Shown: one piece after another, positions 1 through 8,972 of the stretch | Position numbering within the stretch: the first letter of the stretch is position 1 | How the letters are laid out: each line of letters starts with the position of its first letter | From: Halobacteriales archaeon QH_6_64_20 | GTDB lineage: Archaea; Halobacteriota; Halobacteria; Halobacteriales; Halococcaceae | Assembly (NCBI GenBank): GCA_003021235.1 | Contig: PXQR01000018.1 | Coordinates: 1-54,694 of the forward strand | DNA: 54,694 nucleotides | Direction: 5' to 3' | Position numbers and translations under genes: made by a program | The notes under the pieces: model-generated | Databases searched by the model: none | What the model saw: the letters and a program-made list of their open reading frames with translations, nothing else | What the model was told of the DNA's origin: nothing

Positions 1-288
1 GATTCGATCGACGCCCATCTCTTCCGCGCGGTCGAGCGCCCCCTCGATGTCGTCGGTCGCACACGCGAGGTGGTGGATACCCGGCCCGTGTCGGTCGAGG
101 TAGTCCGCGATCGTGCCCTCTCCTTCGGGTTCTAACAGTTCGAAGTAGCCACCCCCGCAGTCGAGGAAGATCACCTGCATTCCCTCGAATGATTCCTCGT
201 GTGTTATCGAAAGATCGAGTAAATCGTTGAAGAGATCGGCCAGTCCGTCGGCGTCGTTGGTCGCGATGCCAGCGTGGTCGAAGTGCAT
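1..288 (-). CDS. mce: Methylmalonyl-CoA epimerase, partial (3' end beyond window)
   Basis: Glyoxalase-fold (VOC) enzyme that interconverts (S)- and (R)-methylmalonyl-CoA in propionate and 3-hydroxypropionate-type metabolism. The 96 visible residues start MHFDHAGIATNDADGLADLF, with the metal-ligand His of the first beta strand, and continue through the family motif GGGYFELLEP and the GPGIHHLA segment that carries a second ligand. The frame stays open to base 1, so about 30-35 C-terminal residues lie outside the window. The ATG ends at 288. The mutase gene lies upstream on the same strand, as expected for the pathway, but 775 is separated from 288 by an unrelated ORF on the other strand. Confidence 0.9.
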   Translation of the reverse strand, partial: MHFDHAGIATNDADGLADLFNDLLDLSITHEESFEGMQVIFLDCGGGYFELLEPEGEGTIADYLDRHGPGIHHLACATDDIEGALDRAEEMGVDRI

Positions 289-355
289 ACACGGGGTTCG
301 ATTGTTCTCTATGTCAATACGCGGGTTACTGTGCTATTGCGCCGTACTGCGGATG

Positions 356-367
356 TATTTTATATTT
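356..367 (+). promoter_or_regulatory. TATA-like box for the AT-rich orphan ORF
   Basis: The string TATTTTATATTT is centred about 27 nt before the ATG at 388. This is the spacing of a haloarchaeal TATA box for a leaderless transcript, and it supports both expression and the chosen start of the downstream ORF. Confidence 0.5.
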
Positions 368-387
368 CCCGGTAATCAAAACATCTC

Positions 388-750
388 ATGTCGATAGATC
401 GGCCACCGTTCCGAATCGAGCGAAAGGATGGACACAGTGCGATTCGAATTATGCTGACTGAACCACTATACAAATACTACGGCGTCATCAGTAACAGCAC
501 AAAAATAGCTGGTGCGCCGGAAGCTAACATCGAAATCCGTGAGTACGTCAATGCTCTCATCGGTGAGTTACACGTTGCCGGATGGACGATAACGTTCTGT
601 ATCGCTGGCCTACTCACATACTTAGTTGAACGGGCGGTCTCAATTGACGGGTTTGAGTACGTCAGGAAATCTACTGGATACGGCGAGGATTACGGGAATA
701 ACTACGGCGGTGGAGAGTACTATGATGTCGTAGTTGTTGAACAGACGTAA
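388..750 (+). CDS. Orphan AT-rich small protein of unknown function
   Basis: A 120-residue protein I do not recognise. It has one hydrophobic stretch in the middle (WTITFCIAGLLTYLVERAV, about residues 65-83) and a Gly/Tyr-rich tail (GYGEDYGNNYGGGEYY) ending in VVVVEQT. The coding sequence is visibly richer in A/T and uses codons such as ATA, AAA and AAC far more than its neighbours, which suggests horizontal acquisition. It sits on the opposite strand inside the gap between the methylmalonyl-CoA mutase and epimerase genes. A well-placed TATA-like box argues that it is a real gene. It shows no signal peptide or catalytic motif. A membrane-associated or toxin/immunity-like role is possible but unsupported. 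Confidence 0.6.
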   Translation: MSIDRPPFRIERKDGHSAIRIMLTEPLYKYYGVISNSTKIAGAPEANIEIREYVNALIGELHVAGWTITFCIAGLLTYLVERAVSIDGFEYVRKSTGYGEDYGNNYGGGEYYDVVVVEQT

Positions 751-774
751 CAACCGTGCCAATCCGAGCAGTCT

Positions 775-2445
775 CTACCCCTGATACTCCCCAAACACGT
801 CCCGCATCGCATCGCAGATCTCCCCGACCGTCGCATACGCCTTCACCGCGTCGATGAGATAGGGCATCAGGTTCTCGTCGCCCTCGGCGGCGTCCCTGAT
901 CGCGTCCAGCGACTCCTCGACGGCTCCATCGTCGCGTTCCTCGCGCACAGTCTCTAAACGGTCCTTCTGGCGTTCCTGTTCGGCTTCGGTGACCTCCTCG
1001 ATGTCGACGTCGGGTTCCTCGTCGACTTCGAACTCGTTCACGCCGACGATGACCCGCTCGCCCTCGTCGACCTCGCGCTGGCGCTCGAAGGCGACGTCCT
1101 GAATTCGGCGCTGGATCCACTCGGATTCGATCGCACGCAACATCCCGCCCCGGTCGTCGATGTCCGCCAGTATCTCGAAGGCCTCCTGTTCTAGTTCGTC
1201 GGTCAACGCCTCGACGTAGTAACTGCCCGCGAGCGGGTCGATCGTATCGGCCGCGCCCGACTCGTGAGCGAGGATCTGCTGGGTTCGAAGCGCGGTCCGC
1301 ACGCTCTTTTCGGTCGGCAGGCTGATTGCCTCGTCCTTGCCGTTGGTATGCAGGCTCTGCGTACCGCCGAGCACGGCGGCGAGCGCCTGATACGCCACCC
1401 GCACGACGTTGTTCTCGACCTGCTGGGCGGTGAGCGTCGACCCCGCCGTCTGGGTGTGGAACTTGAGTTGTTTCGACTTCTCGTGCTCGGCCCCGAAGCG
1501 TTCCTCGGTGATCTTCGCCCACATCCGCCGGGCCGCGCGGAACTTGGCCACTTCCTCGAAGACGTTGTTGTACGACGCGAAGAAAAAGGACAGCTGGGGC
1601 GCGAAGTCGTCCACTGCGAGACCGGCGTCGGTGGCGGCTTCGACGTACTCGATCCCATCGCCGAGCGTAAAGGCCAGCTCTTGGGCGGCGGTCGCGCCCG
1701 CCTCCCGGACGTGGTAGCCCGAGATCGAGATCGAGTTGAAATTGGGGGTCTCGCCGGCACAGAAGTCGAAGACGTTGGTGATGAGCCGCATCGAGGGCTC
1801 TGGAGGGTAGATGTAGGTCTTCCGGGCGATGTACTCTTTGAGCACGTCGTTTTGGATCGTGCCCCGCAGTTCCTCGCGCGGGACGCCCTGCTGGTCGCCG
1901 AGCGCGACGTACATCGCGAGTAGCACCGAAGCGGGCGCGTTGATGGTCATGCTCGTCGAGACATCGCTCAGCGAAATGTCGTCGAAGACGGTCTCGAAAT
2001 CCCGAAGCGAATCGATCGCCACGCCCGATTTCCCGACCTCGCCCTCGGCCATGATCGCATCCGAATCGTAGCCCATCTGCGTGGGCAGGTCGAACGCCAT
2101 CGACAGGCCGGTCTGGCCCTCGTCGATCAGGTAGTGATAGCGCTCGTTGGTCTCCTCTGCGGTGCCCATCCCCGCATACTGGCGCATCGTCCACAGCCGG
2201 CCGCGATACATCGTCGGGTACACCCCCCTAGTATACGGTTCGTCGCCCGGGAAACCGAGGTCCTCGCCGTAGTCGAGGTCGGCGACGTCCGTAGGCGTGT
2301 AGAGCGGGTCGACAGCCTGGCCGTCGGTGTCGGTAGTGAACTCCTCGCGGCGCTCGCCGAAGCGTTCGAGAACCGGTTCGCGGGTTTCGGTCTCCCACTC
2401 CTCGCGGCCCTCGCGGATCGCTTCGAGGTCCTCGGCGTCGAACAT
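775..2445 (-). CDS. mcmA1: Methylmalonyl-CoA mutase, large-subunit catalytic domain
   Basis: The 556-residue catalytic (substrate-binding TIM-barrel) chain of methylmalonyl-CoA mutase, which isomerises (R)-methylmalonyl-CoA and succinyl-CoA using adenosylcobalamin. Family signatures in order: [19 protein letters not shown], the [12 protein letters not shown] segment, [14 protein letters not shown], and the [21 protein letters not shown] stretch. There is no DxHxxG cobalamin-binding domain at the C-terminus. As in other archaea, that domain is normally a separate small subunit, which is not in this window. An upstream in-frame ATG at 2496 exists, but [13 protein letters not shown] at 2445 is the family N-terminus and has a TATA-like box 26 nt before it. 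The epimerase lies downstream on the same strand. Confidence 0.95.
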   Translation of the reverse strand: MFDAEDLEAIREGREEWETETREPVLERFGERREEFTTDTDGQAVDPLYTPTDVADLDYGEDLGFPGDEPYTRGVYPTMYRGRLWTMRQYAGMGTAEETNERYHYLIDEGQTGLSMAFDLPTQMGYDSDAIMAEGEVGKSGVAIDSLRDFETVFDDISLSDVSTSMTINAPASVLLAMYVALGDQQGVPREELRGTIQNDVLKEYIARKTYIYPPEPSMRLITNVFDFCAGETPNFNSISISGYHVREAGATAAQELAFTLGDGIEYVEAATDAGLAVDDFAPQLSFFFASYNNVFEEVAKFRAARRMWAKITEERFGAEHEKSKQLKFHTQTAGSTLTAQQVENNVVRVAYQALAAVLGGTQSLHTNGKDEAISLPTEKSVRTALRTQQILAHESGAADTIDPLAGSYYVEALTDELEQEAFEILADIDDRGGMLRAIESEWIQRRIQDVAFERQREVDEGERVIVGVNEFEVDEEPDVDIEEVTEAEQERQKDRLETVREERDDGAVEESLDAIRDAAEGDENLMPYLIDAVKAYATVGEICDAMRDVFGEYQG

Positions 2446-2467
2446 ACTCCGAACGAAGGCGAGCGCG

Positions 2468-2475
2468 AATTTAAG
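2468..2475 (-). promoter_or_regulatory. TATA-like box for methylmalonyl-CoA mutase
   Basis: On the minus strand the sequence CTTAAATT lies about 26 nt before the ATG at 2445. This supports a leaderless transcript and rules against the upstream ATG at 2496. Confidence 0.5.
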
Positions 2476-2605
2476 CGTTGGCGAGCACCCGAACACCGGA
2501 CCGATCGAACACGCGAACGGATGCCTCGGGTTTCGCTCCGGTCGGCTCCTGGTCGACCGCTCGCTTGCCGATCATCGCGGTCGTCGTAGTCGTCCCGCCG
2601 CGTTC

Positions 2606-3196
2606 TCAGCGCCCGGTATCGTACTTGTAGGTCGCCGTTTCCGAATCGATCCCGAAGTCCTCGGGGGTCGTATCGGGTTCGCCCGCGCTCGGGTCGCCCC
2701 TGGCGTTCGCGCGCTTGAACGCCTCACGCAGGCGTTCGGGCACCACGAAGTCCGATACCTCGACGGTCATCGGCACCACCGGGCCCTCTTGGCCCTCGCG
2801 TTTCTCCGTCAAGCGCTCTCCGAGCGGCGCGGGGAGTTCGTCCTCACTCACTGGCTCGAACCCGAACTGCGCGAGGTAGTCGGGTTCGGGCGTGAGCGAG
2901 TACACCACCTCGAAATCGGCGTCGCCCGCCGTCGTCACGAGGCGCTCGACGACGTGTGCGCCGACGCCCTGGCCGCGCCAGCTTTCGAGAACGCCGATCC
3001 CGGTCAACTCACAGACGTCAGAACGTTCTTCCTTTTTGTGGAGTCTGACCCGCCCGAAGCCACATTTCTCGTTCGAGTCCTCGTCGATCGCAACGACGTA
3101 GTCCCGCGAGCGAAAGGCGGCGTCGTCGAGGTCCATCTCCTCGATACGGTCCAGGAGCCAGACCTCCTCTCGGTTGCGCGCGTCCCGGACGTACAT
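2606..3196 (-). CDS. GNAT-family N-acetyltransferase
   Basis: A 196-residue acetyl-CoA-dependent acetyltransferase. The GNAT core includes VVAIDEDSNEKCGFGRVRLH (beta 2-3), the central strand CELTGIGVLESWRGQGVG with the Q/RxxGxG/A acetyl-CoA pyrophosphate loop, and a C-terminal YSLTPEPDYLAQFGFEPVSE strand typical of this fold. The start at 3196 (MYVRDARNREEVWLL) matches haloarchaeal homologues as I remember them; an in-frame ATG at 3274 would add an unlikely leader. A T-rich stretch about 25 nt upstream fits a leaderless promoter. The substrate is unknown. The gene lies upstream of the mutase on the same strand. Confidence 0.8.
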   Translation of the reverse strand: MYVRDARNREEVWLLDRIEEMDLDDAAFRSRDYVVAIDEDSNEKCGFGRVRLHKKEERSDVCELTGIGVLESWRGQGVGAHVVERLVTTAGDADFEVVYSLTPEPDYLAQFGFEPVSEDELPAPLGERLTEKREGQEGPVVPMTVEVSDFVVPERLREAFKRANARGDPSAGEPDTTPEDFGIDSETATYKYDTGR

Positions 3197-3442
3197 GGAT
3201 GTGTTTGGCGACCACCTCACAAAAAGCCTCGCGCCTCGGGCCGCGTTCGGAACCTCGTCGATCGGGACGTTCAAGCCGAACGGTTCGCACGTCGGGGTCG
3301 CGGACCGTCGTAATCTCGCTACTCTCGTACGGTCTCGGCTCTTTCTCCCCGAGACCCCCGACGAGGGCGCACTCGTTCGTCCGAACTCCGGACCCGCGGC
3401 TGGATCAGGTCGAGAAGAAACAGCGGAGACGTGCTCGAAACG

Positions 3443-3610
3443 TCACAGCCGTGCGATGAACGCAGCCAGTGCCATGACGCTGAGGAGGGCAATCGTCCCG
3501 CCGACCAGTTGGAACCCATCGTCCCCGCCACCCACTCCCAGTAGCAACACGATCATTCCAGCGAGAACGCCGAGCACCACTCCGGTCGTGAGGACTCCTT
3601 CTCGTACCAT
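3443..3610 (-). CDS. Small two-helix membrane protein
   Basis: A 55-residue hydrophobic peptide, MVREGVLTTGVVLGVLAGMI and onward, with two predicted membrane helices (about residues 6-24 and 33-53) joined by a polar GGGDDGF turn. It ends FIARL and a TGA stop. Peptides of this size and pattern are common in haloarchaeal genomes and remain uncharacterised. It stands alone between the acetyltransferase and TFB. Confidence is moderate because it is short, but the hydrophobic pattern is clean and the base composition matches coding DNA. Confidence 0.5.
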   Translation of the reverse strand: MVREGVLTTGVVLGVLAGMIVLLLGVGGGDDGFQLVGGTIALLSVMALAAFIARL

Positions 3611-3807
3611 ACTGTCCCGTCCGATCGAGCGACAATGAAACTAGTCCGTCGACCTGTATCCTCTACTCGTTCGTCGGGGCGCGAGACGGTCTCACCGGAA
3701 GTGTGGGTTTCCGAACGGCTTCGGAACGACGGGCACACGATCGTCTCGAAACCCGCTCGAAGACCGTGCGCGCGACCGAACGTCGATCCCCGAACCGAGC
3801 GTGCCGG

Positions 3808-4836
3808 CTATGTGCCCTCGATCACGCCGACGGCCCCCAAGTGCTCGCGGTAGCGATTACGGATCGTGACCTCGGTGACCTCGGCGACCTCGGCGACCGC
3901 CTCCTGTGAGCGTTTCTCGTCGCACAACAGTCCGGCGGCGTAGATCGCCGCGGCGGCCGACCCGGTGGGTGAGCGTCCCGAGAGCAGTCCCTCCGCTTTA
4001 GCCGCTTCAAGTACCTCTTCGGCTTTCACCCGCACTCCCTCGGGGAGATCGAGGGCCGAACAGTATCGACTGACGTACGCCCGCGGGTCGGTCGGTGCCA
4101 TTTCGAGGTCGAGTTCCCGGACGAGGTGGCGATACGCCCGGCCGATCTCGGTTCGCCCGACCTGCGCGACGCCCGTGATCTCGTCGAGGCTCCGTGGGAC
4201 GTCCTCCGATCGGCAAGCGGCGTACAGGGCCGCGCTCGCGATCCCCTCGACCGAACGGCCCCGCAGGAGGTCGGCCGCCCCCGCCCGGCGCTGGATCGCG
4301 CTCGCGACCTCCCGAACCGGTCGGGGCACGCCCAGCGCCGAGGCCATCCGGTCGATCTCGCCGAGGGCCGCCCGGAGGGTGCGCTCGCCGGCCCGGGAGG
4401 TGCGAATCCGTCCCTGCCACCGGCGCAGGCGATCCATCCGCGCGCGTTTCTCGGGTACCAACGACCGGCCGTGTGCGTCCTCGTCGCGCCAGTCGATCGC
4501 CGTCGAGAGACCCTTGTCGTGAAGCGTCCGGGTGGTCGGCGCGCCGACCCGCGACCGGCGGTCGCGTTCGGCCGAATCGAACGCGCGCCACTCCGGGCCG
4601 TGATCGATCTCGTTCTCGCGGACGACCAGGCCACAGTCCCCACAGACCGTCTCGCCGCGAGCGTGCGCCCGCGTCAGCGTTCCTCCGCACTCCGGACAGC
4701 GCTCGTGTTCCCGTCGTGACGAGGCGGCTTCGCTCCCTTCGGTTTCCGGCTTCGTCCTCGTCCCTCCCTCAGGTCTCGATCCCGGTTCCGACTCCGATTC
4801 CGTCCTTCGAGTCTCGTGTTCGAGGGTTCGTACCAT
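3808..4836 (-). CDS. tfb: Transcription initiation factor IIB (TFB)
   Basis: A 342-residue TFIIB-family general transcription factor that bridges TBP-TATA and RNA polymerase. After a charged Arg/Glu-rich extension of about 45 residues comes the N-terminal zinc ribbon (CPEC ... CGDC), then the B-reader/linker region (GPEWRAFDSAE, then the basic stretch around RRSRVGAPTTRTLHDKGLST), then two cyclin folds (about 145-235 and 240-335) with the IASAALYAACR and SAAAAIYAAGLL repeats. Haloarchaea carry several TFBs. This one has an unusually long basic/acidic N-terminus and the reader-loop wording of a divergent paralogue, so it may direct a subset of promoters. Confidence 0.95.
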   Translation of the reverse strand: MVRTLEHETRRTESESEPGSRPEGGTRTKPETEGSEAASSRREHERCPECGGTLTRAHARGETVCGDCGLVVRENEIDHGPEWRAFDSAERDRRSRVGAPTTRTLHDKGLSTAIDWRDEDAHGRSLVPEKRARMDRLRRWQGRIRTSRAGERTLRAALGEIDRMASALGVPRPVREVASAIQRRAGAADLLRGRSVEGIASAALYAACRSEDVPRSLDEITGVAQVGRTEIGRAYRHLVRELDLEMAPTDPRAYVSRYCSALDLPEGVRVKAEEVLEAAKAEGLLSGRSPTGSAAAAIYAAGLLCDEKRSQEAVAEVAEVTEVTIRNRYREHLGAVGVIEGT

Positions 4837-5076
4837 CCGCGCTCACCGCCCGTCCGCCGATCGTCGGTCTCGTTCACGCCTCCCGGCCCGATCCGTCGAT
4901 CCCCCCGTCGCTCGCGCGCTGACAGTGCTCGACACGACCCGAGCTACACCGGCGCACGGCTTGGGACACTAGCTTACGTAGTAAAACTTCGACCCGTCGA
5001 ACGTCACCCGACCGTCACTGGGCGACTCGTCGATCGAACCGTCGACGCCCTGGGAGCCGATTCGGGCGTGGAACGC
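4837..5076. other. Intergenic region upstream of TFB
   Basis: About 240 bases between the TFB start and the stop of the HTH regulator, both on the minus strand. An A/T-rich patch near 4971-4990 reads TTTTACTACGTAAG on the minus strand and could be a TFB promoter with a leader of about 140 nt. I see no convincing gene. Confidence 0.4.
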
Positions 5077-5745
5077 TCAGGATCGCTCGTCGGGCCTCAT
5101 GAGCCCGATCGTGAGCGCGTCGTCCGCGAGGGTCTTGTGCCCCCGGCGCAGGCGTTCGCCGAAGGCCTGTCTGGAGATGCCGATCTCGCGTGCGATCTCC
5201 TCGGCGGAGGCGTCCCGTGGAATCTCGTAGTAGCCGCCTTCGAGCGCGGCGGTGATCGCCTCGTACTGTTGTTCGGTGAGCCCGAAGCGTCCCGACCTGT
5301 TTTTGTCCATACCGTTGATGGATCGGATGTCGAAGGCGAGCCCCTGATCGGCGGCGAAATCCCGCGTTCGTGAGACCTCCTCGCGGCCCGGAAAGAGGAT
5401 CCGGAGCAACCAGGTACGGTCCCGGCCGTGGGCGTCGATGATCGTGCCGTCTTCCTCGGTGAGCACGTGGATCGCGAGTTCGATGTGTCCGACCCAATCC
5501 ATCCGGTACATCCGCTTGCTGTCGACGACGGTCAGTAGGTCGAACTCGGCGACGCTCTCGTCCGCTTCGAGCGTTTCCTCGAACGGCCCGTCGTCGCCAC
5601 CATCGACCCAGACGTAGGGAACGATGTGGCTCGCGCTGTGGGCAGCGACGCGCTCGATGTCGAACTCGACGTCGGGAAAGGAGGTAAGCGTCTCCCCGAG
5701 CGCGAATTCGGCGGCCGGGATCTCGACCTCGACGATGGTACTCAT
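5077..5745 (-). CDS. Bat-type HTH transcriptional regulator (continuous with the TrkH frame)
   Basis: A 222-residue regulator starting MSTIVEVEIPAAEFALGETL, the usual N-terminus of bacterio-opsin-activator-like haloarchaeal regulators. The sensor half covers about residues 1-155. The C-terminal HTH_10 domain runs from LTEQQYEAITAALEGGYYEIPRDAS through AEEIAREIGISRQAFGERLRRGHKTL. Its reading frame is open upstream into the potassium transporter with no stop, so the two could be one 774-residue polypeptide from 7401. I prefer a separate gene because MSTIVEVEIP is a standard family start and a TATA-like CTTATCG lies about 30 nt before it. A role in controlling the adjoining cation transporters is inferred from position only. 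Confidence 0.75.
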   Translation of the reverse strand: MSTIVEVEIPAAEFALGETLTSFPDVEFDIERVAAHSASHIVPYVWVDGGDDGPFEETLEADESVAEFDLLTVVDSKRMYRMDWVGHIELAIHVLTEEDGTIIDAHGRDRTWLLRILFPGREEVSRTRDFAADQGLAFDIRSINGMDKNRSGRFGLTEQQYEAITAALEGGYYEIPRDASAEEIAREIGISRQAFGERLRRGHKTLADDALTIGLMRPDERS

Positions 5746-7401
5746 CTCGTCCGGATCGGTTGCTTCGACGCTCGATAAGCGTGGCGGTGCAAACGAGGTC
5801 GTTCGGAGCGCGAGCGGACGAACACCCTGACCTCGCCTTCCTCCGGCGGTGCGACCCTCGGCGTCCCACAACAGCACCCGGAAGAAGACGAGGAGGGGAA
5901 CGACTTCGAGCCGTCCGGCCCACATGTTGAGCGTCAGCGCGACCTTCGCGCTCCCCGGCACGGTCGGCGTCGAGGGGGTCACGATCCCGCTCGTCAGCCC
6001 CACGTTTCCCTGCGCGCTGGCGACGGTGAACAACACGTTCTGCACCGGGATCGCGTCCGGGCTCGATCCGATCGGGAGCACGGCCAGAAGCACGAGCACC
6101 CCGAGCAGGTAGACGACGACCCACAGGAAGACGACGATCGACGCCTTGTGATAGTTGGCCGAGGAATGTCGTCCCGACGCCGACTCGTCGATGGAGTGTG
6201 CGAGTTCCTCGTCGGGGAACGGATCCCGGATCCGATCGCGCAGTCCCCGGGTGACGCTGATCGCCCGGATGACCTTCACACCGCTCGCCGACGATCCCGA
6301 CGCGCCGCCGAGACCCATCGCCAGCGTCAACACGAGCACCGAGATCCCCGGCCAGTTGCGCCCGATGCTCGAAACGGTATAGAAACCCGTACACGAGATC
6401 GCGGAGACGAACTGAAAGGCCGCGTGCAACGCCGTTTCGAAGGCCGACGGGTATATCGTATGGGTATAGAGGTTCCCGAGAACGGCGAGCGTGCCGCCGA
6501 CGACAGCGACGAACAGCCATCGGATCTGGATATCGGAGTAGACGGCCGAGAAGTCCGCTTTGTACACCAAGTAGTACGCCGGGAACGGGATCGCGCCGAC
6601 GAACATCACCGGGAGCGCCGCCACGCGGACGAGGTCGTCGTAGGCCTCGAAGCTCGTGTCGGTGACGACGAACCCACCGGTTGCGAGTCCCGTCATCGCG
6701 TGGTTGATCGCCTCCCAGGCGGGCATGCCGACGAGCCAGAACAACGCGGCGGCGAGCACCGTGACGGCGGCGAACACCGAGACGAGCAACGACGGCGAGT
6801 TCGATCGGTTGCCCGACTGGAACTGTCCGATCGGGGTCCGCTCCTCGTAGTACTGATTGAGGGTGTTGTTGCCGGACTGATTGGCGATCGTGAGCGTCAA
6901 CACGATCACGCCGAGACCGCCGAGCCACTGTGATATCGAGCGCCACCACAGGAGCGTCCGCGGGAGATCGCTTTCCTTTCGGGCCATGGTCAGCCCGCTT
7001 CCGGTAAAACCGCTCATCGACTCGAACCACGCTTTGACCGGGGAGCGAAACGCACGTAGCGTCGGGTCAGAAGCCGACGCCGGGACCGACAGGAACGACG
7101 GATCGAACGCGACCGTCCACGCAATGGCGAGAACAGGGAGGGTTCCCGCCAGCGCCGCGACGAACCAGATCAGTGCCGCCGAGGCGAAGACCTGCGCCTC
7201 GGAGGGATCGTCGGCGGTGCGACACGCCTTCAACAGCACCCACCCGACGCCGAAGACGATCGCCACCGAGGCGAGCGTCCCGGGGATCGCGTAGTACTCT
7301 CCCCAAAGCAACGAGACGACTAACAGCGTCCCCATCACCGAGGCGAGGAGGGTCAGCGCCAACCCCAGGTTCTCGCCGGCTTTCACGTACCAATCAGCCA
7401 T
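5746..7401 (-). CDS. trkH: TrkH-family potassium uptake channel subunit (no own stop codon)
   Basis: A membrane K+ translocating subunit with the four-fold M1-P-M2 architecture. The selectivity-filter loops are visible as SGFTGSGLTM, ATGGFVVTD, SCTGFYTV and QGNVGLTSG. About 550 residues precede the regulator start, against about 480-520 for the family. The hydrophobic part ends at VFFRVLLWDAEG, followed by a roughly 35-residue Arg/Gly/Pro-rich linker. No stop codon separates it from the Bat-like regulator ending at 5077, so the translated product may be a transporter-regulator fusion. Start ATG at 7401 (MADWYVKAGENLGLAL); an ATG at 7485 would add a non-family leader. It lies downstream of the CPA1 antiporter on the same strand. 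Confidence 0.85.
5773..5779 (-). promoter_or_regulatory. Candidate internal promoter before the HTH regulator
   Basis: The minus strand reads CTTATCG about 30 nt before the ATG at 5745, inside the linker between the TrkH helices and the regulator. The spacing fits a haloarchaeal TATA box for a nearly leaderless mRNA. The match is weak. Confidence 0.3.
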
Positions 7402-7518
7402 CGTTCGGGGCCCGGTTTGCCGCCGTGTCGGCGGGGCGCTCGCGGCCGTCGTAGCGTCGACCGTCCGTGATCGCCATCTCGGCACGGGACGGCTCGTGTC
7501 GTTGCACGTCGATCACGC

Positions 7519-8790
7519 TCAGTCCGTCGCCGCCGCTCCCTCGGTGTTTTCCTGCGAGCTACGCTTGCCGGCCTCGCGCCCGTAGTACTCGGTGAGCGGC
7601 GTCGTCGTGACGCCGAAGGCCAGCACCGACGCGGCGATGACCAAGCTCCCGACGACCCAGCCCGTGTCCGTCGCGAGTTCGCGGGTGCTCAGCGTCGCGT
7701 AGTAGATGGCGGCGACGCCGATCGGGCCGAACCACCCCGCAAAGGCCGCGTCGGCGGTCCCCCGAACGGGCGGGACGAATCGTCGGAGGGCGAGTACCAT
7801 CGGTAGCCGGCGGAACGCCAGAACGGCACCCGCGAGGACGAGTCCCGTCCATCCGAGCGCGACCCACTCGCCCCAGGGAAGCGCCATACCGAAGAGCACG
7901 AAGATCGGGATCGTAAAGAGGCGTTCGACGGTCTCGGTGGCGTTTTCCTCCTTGATCTCGGGGTCACCGGGCGCGACTCGATTGAACGCGAGGCCGGCGA
8001 CGAACACGGCGAGCACGCCGTCGCTCCCGAGCCAGTGAACGACGCCCAAGACGAGGAGGCCGAGCCCGATAGTGACCGTGAACAGCGGCGTCTCGTTGAT
8101 GTAATCGTGATCGAGCGACCAGTCCTGGGCCTTCCCGGCGACGGCTCCGATCGCGAGGCCGACCAGTACCGCGAAGGCTACGTCCCAGAGAAGTGACTGT
8201 GTTACCCATCGGGTAAGCGCCCCGCCGAACGGGTACTCGATCACGAAGATCGCGAGGAACACCAGGGGATACGCGCCGCCGTCGTTCGCTCCCGATTCGC
8301 CCGAGAGCATGTGTTTGAGACGGTCGGGGATGTTCTGCTCGGCCGTTTCGCCCTGGACGATGGTGCTTGCGAGCACCGGATCGGTCGGCGTGAGGATCGC
8401 ACCGACGAGCATCGCGACCCAGAAGGGAACGCCCAACAGGACGTACACGAGCAGTCCGCTGACGCCGGCCATGGCGAGTTGGCCTACGCTGAGGAGAACT
8501 CCCATCGCTTTAGGCTGGTCGCTGAAGTAGGTCCGTGGGATCCGAAGCGCAGCCGCCAGCACCGAGAAGGCGATCGTGAACCGAGCGACCTGTTCGAGGA
8601 TCGTCATCGGATCCCCCCAGTTCGCGAGCCGGAGCACGCCGAGTACCTCGGGGCCGATCAGTACGCCCACTAGCACGGCGATGAGCGGCTGTGTGGGGAG
8701 GTACGGTTTCCCCTTCAGGAGGCCGACGATCAGGCTCAACCCCAGAATCAGTCCGCCGATCACGGAGATGGCGACGTTCAGATCGCTCAT
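7519..8790 (-). CDS. CPA1-family sodium/proton antiporter (NhaP-like)
   Basis: A 423-residue secondary transporter with about 12-13 predicted membrane helices. Typical CPA1 motifs are TPTDPVLAST in helix 5 and SGESGANDGGAYP in helix 6, where the Asp of NDG is the conserved ion-binding position. It exchanges Na+ (possibly K+) for H+ across the cytoplasmic membrane. The polar C-terminus is short (about 25 residues), with no regulatory TrkA-C domain. It lies 117 nt upstream of trkH on the same strand, giving a cation-homeostasis pair of a proton-driven exporter and a K+ importer, which suits a salt-in organism. Confidence 0.9.
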   Translation of the reverse strand: MSDLNVAISVIGGLILGLSLIVGLLKGKPYLPTQPLIAVLVGVLIGPEVLGVLRLANWGDPMTILEQVARFTIAFSVLAAALRIPRTYFSDQPKAMGVLLSVGQLAMAGVSGLLVYVLLGVPFWVAMLVGAILTPTDPVLASTIVQGETAEQNIPDRLKHMLSGESGANDGGAYPLVFLAIFVIEYPFGGALTRWVTQSLLWDVAFAVLVGLAIGAVAGKAQDWSLDHDYINETPLFTVTIGLGLLVLGVVHWLGSDGVLAVFVAGLAFNRVAPGDPEIKEENATETVERLFTIPIFVLFGMALPWGEWVALGWTGLVLAGAVLAFRRLPMVLALRRFVPPVRGTADAAFAGWFGPIGVAAIYYATLSTRELATDTGWVVGSLVIAASVLAFGVTTTPLTEYYGREAGKRSSQENTEGAAATD

Positions 8791-8972
8791 TGTCGATTGC
8801 CGGTCCCTATCGGTCCGATCCGCATGACGAGCCGGATTGATGATTCAAGTGCTCATTTCGGATATCGACTCCAGGGCCCGAGATCGGGGAGCCGACGACG
8901 CTGATCGGAGGGTGCAGGTGAACTTGATGTTGGAACGTCAGCCTACTTGTTTTCGGAACGTATGCCGGTCGT

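Noticed and set aside
671-2194. 507-codon frame overlapping the mutase
   Set aside because: Arg/Asp/Gly-rich shadow of mcmA1 without family features.
5015-7030. Long open frame overlapping trkH on the same strand in another phase
   Set aside because: Arg-rich shadow translation of the TrkH/regulator genes, with no domain and improbable amino-acid composition for a haloarchaeal protein.
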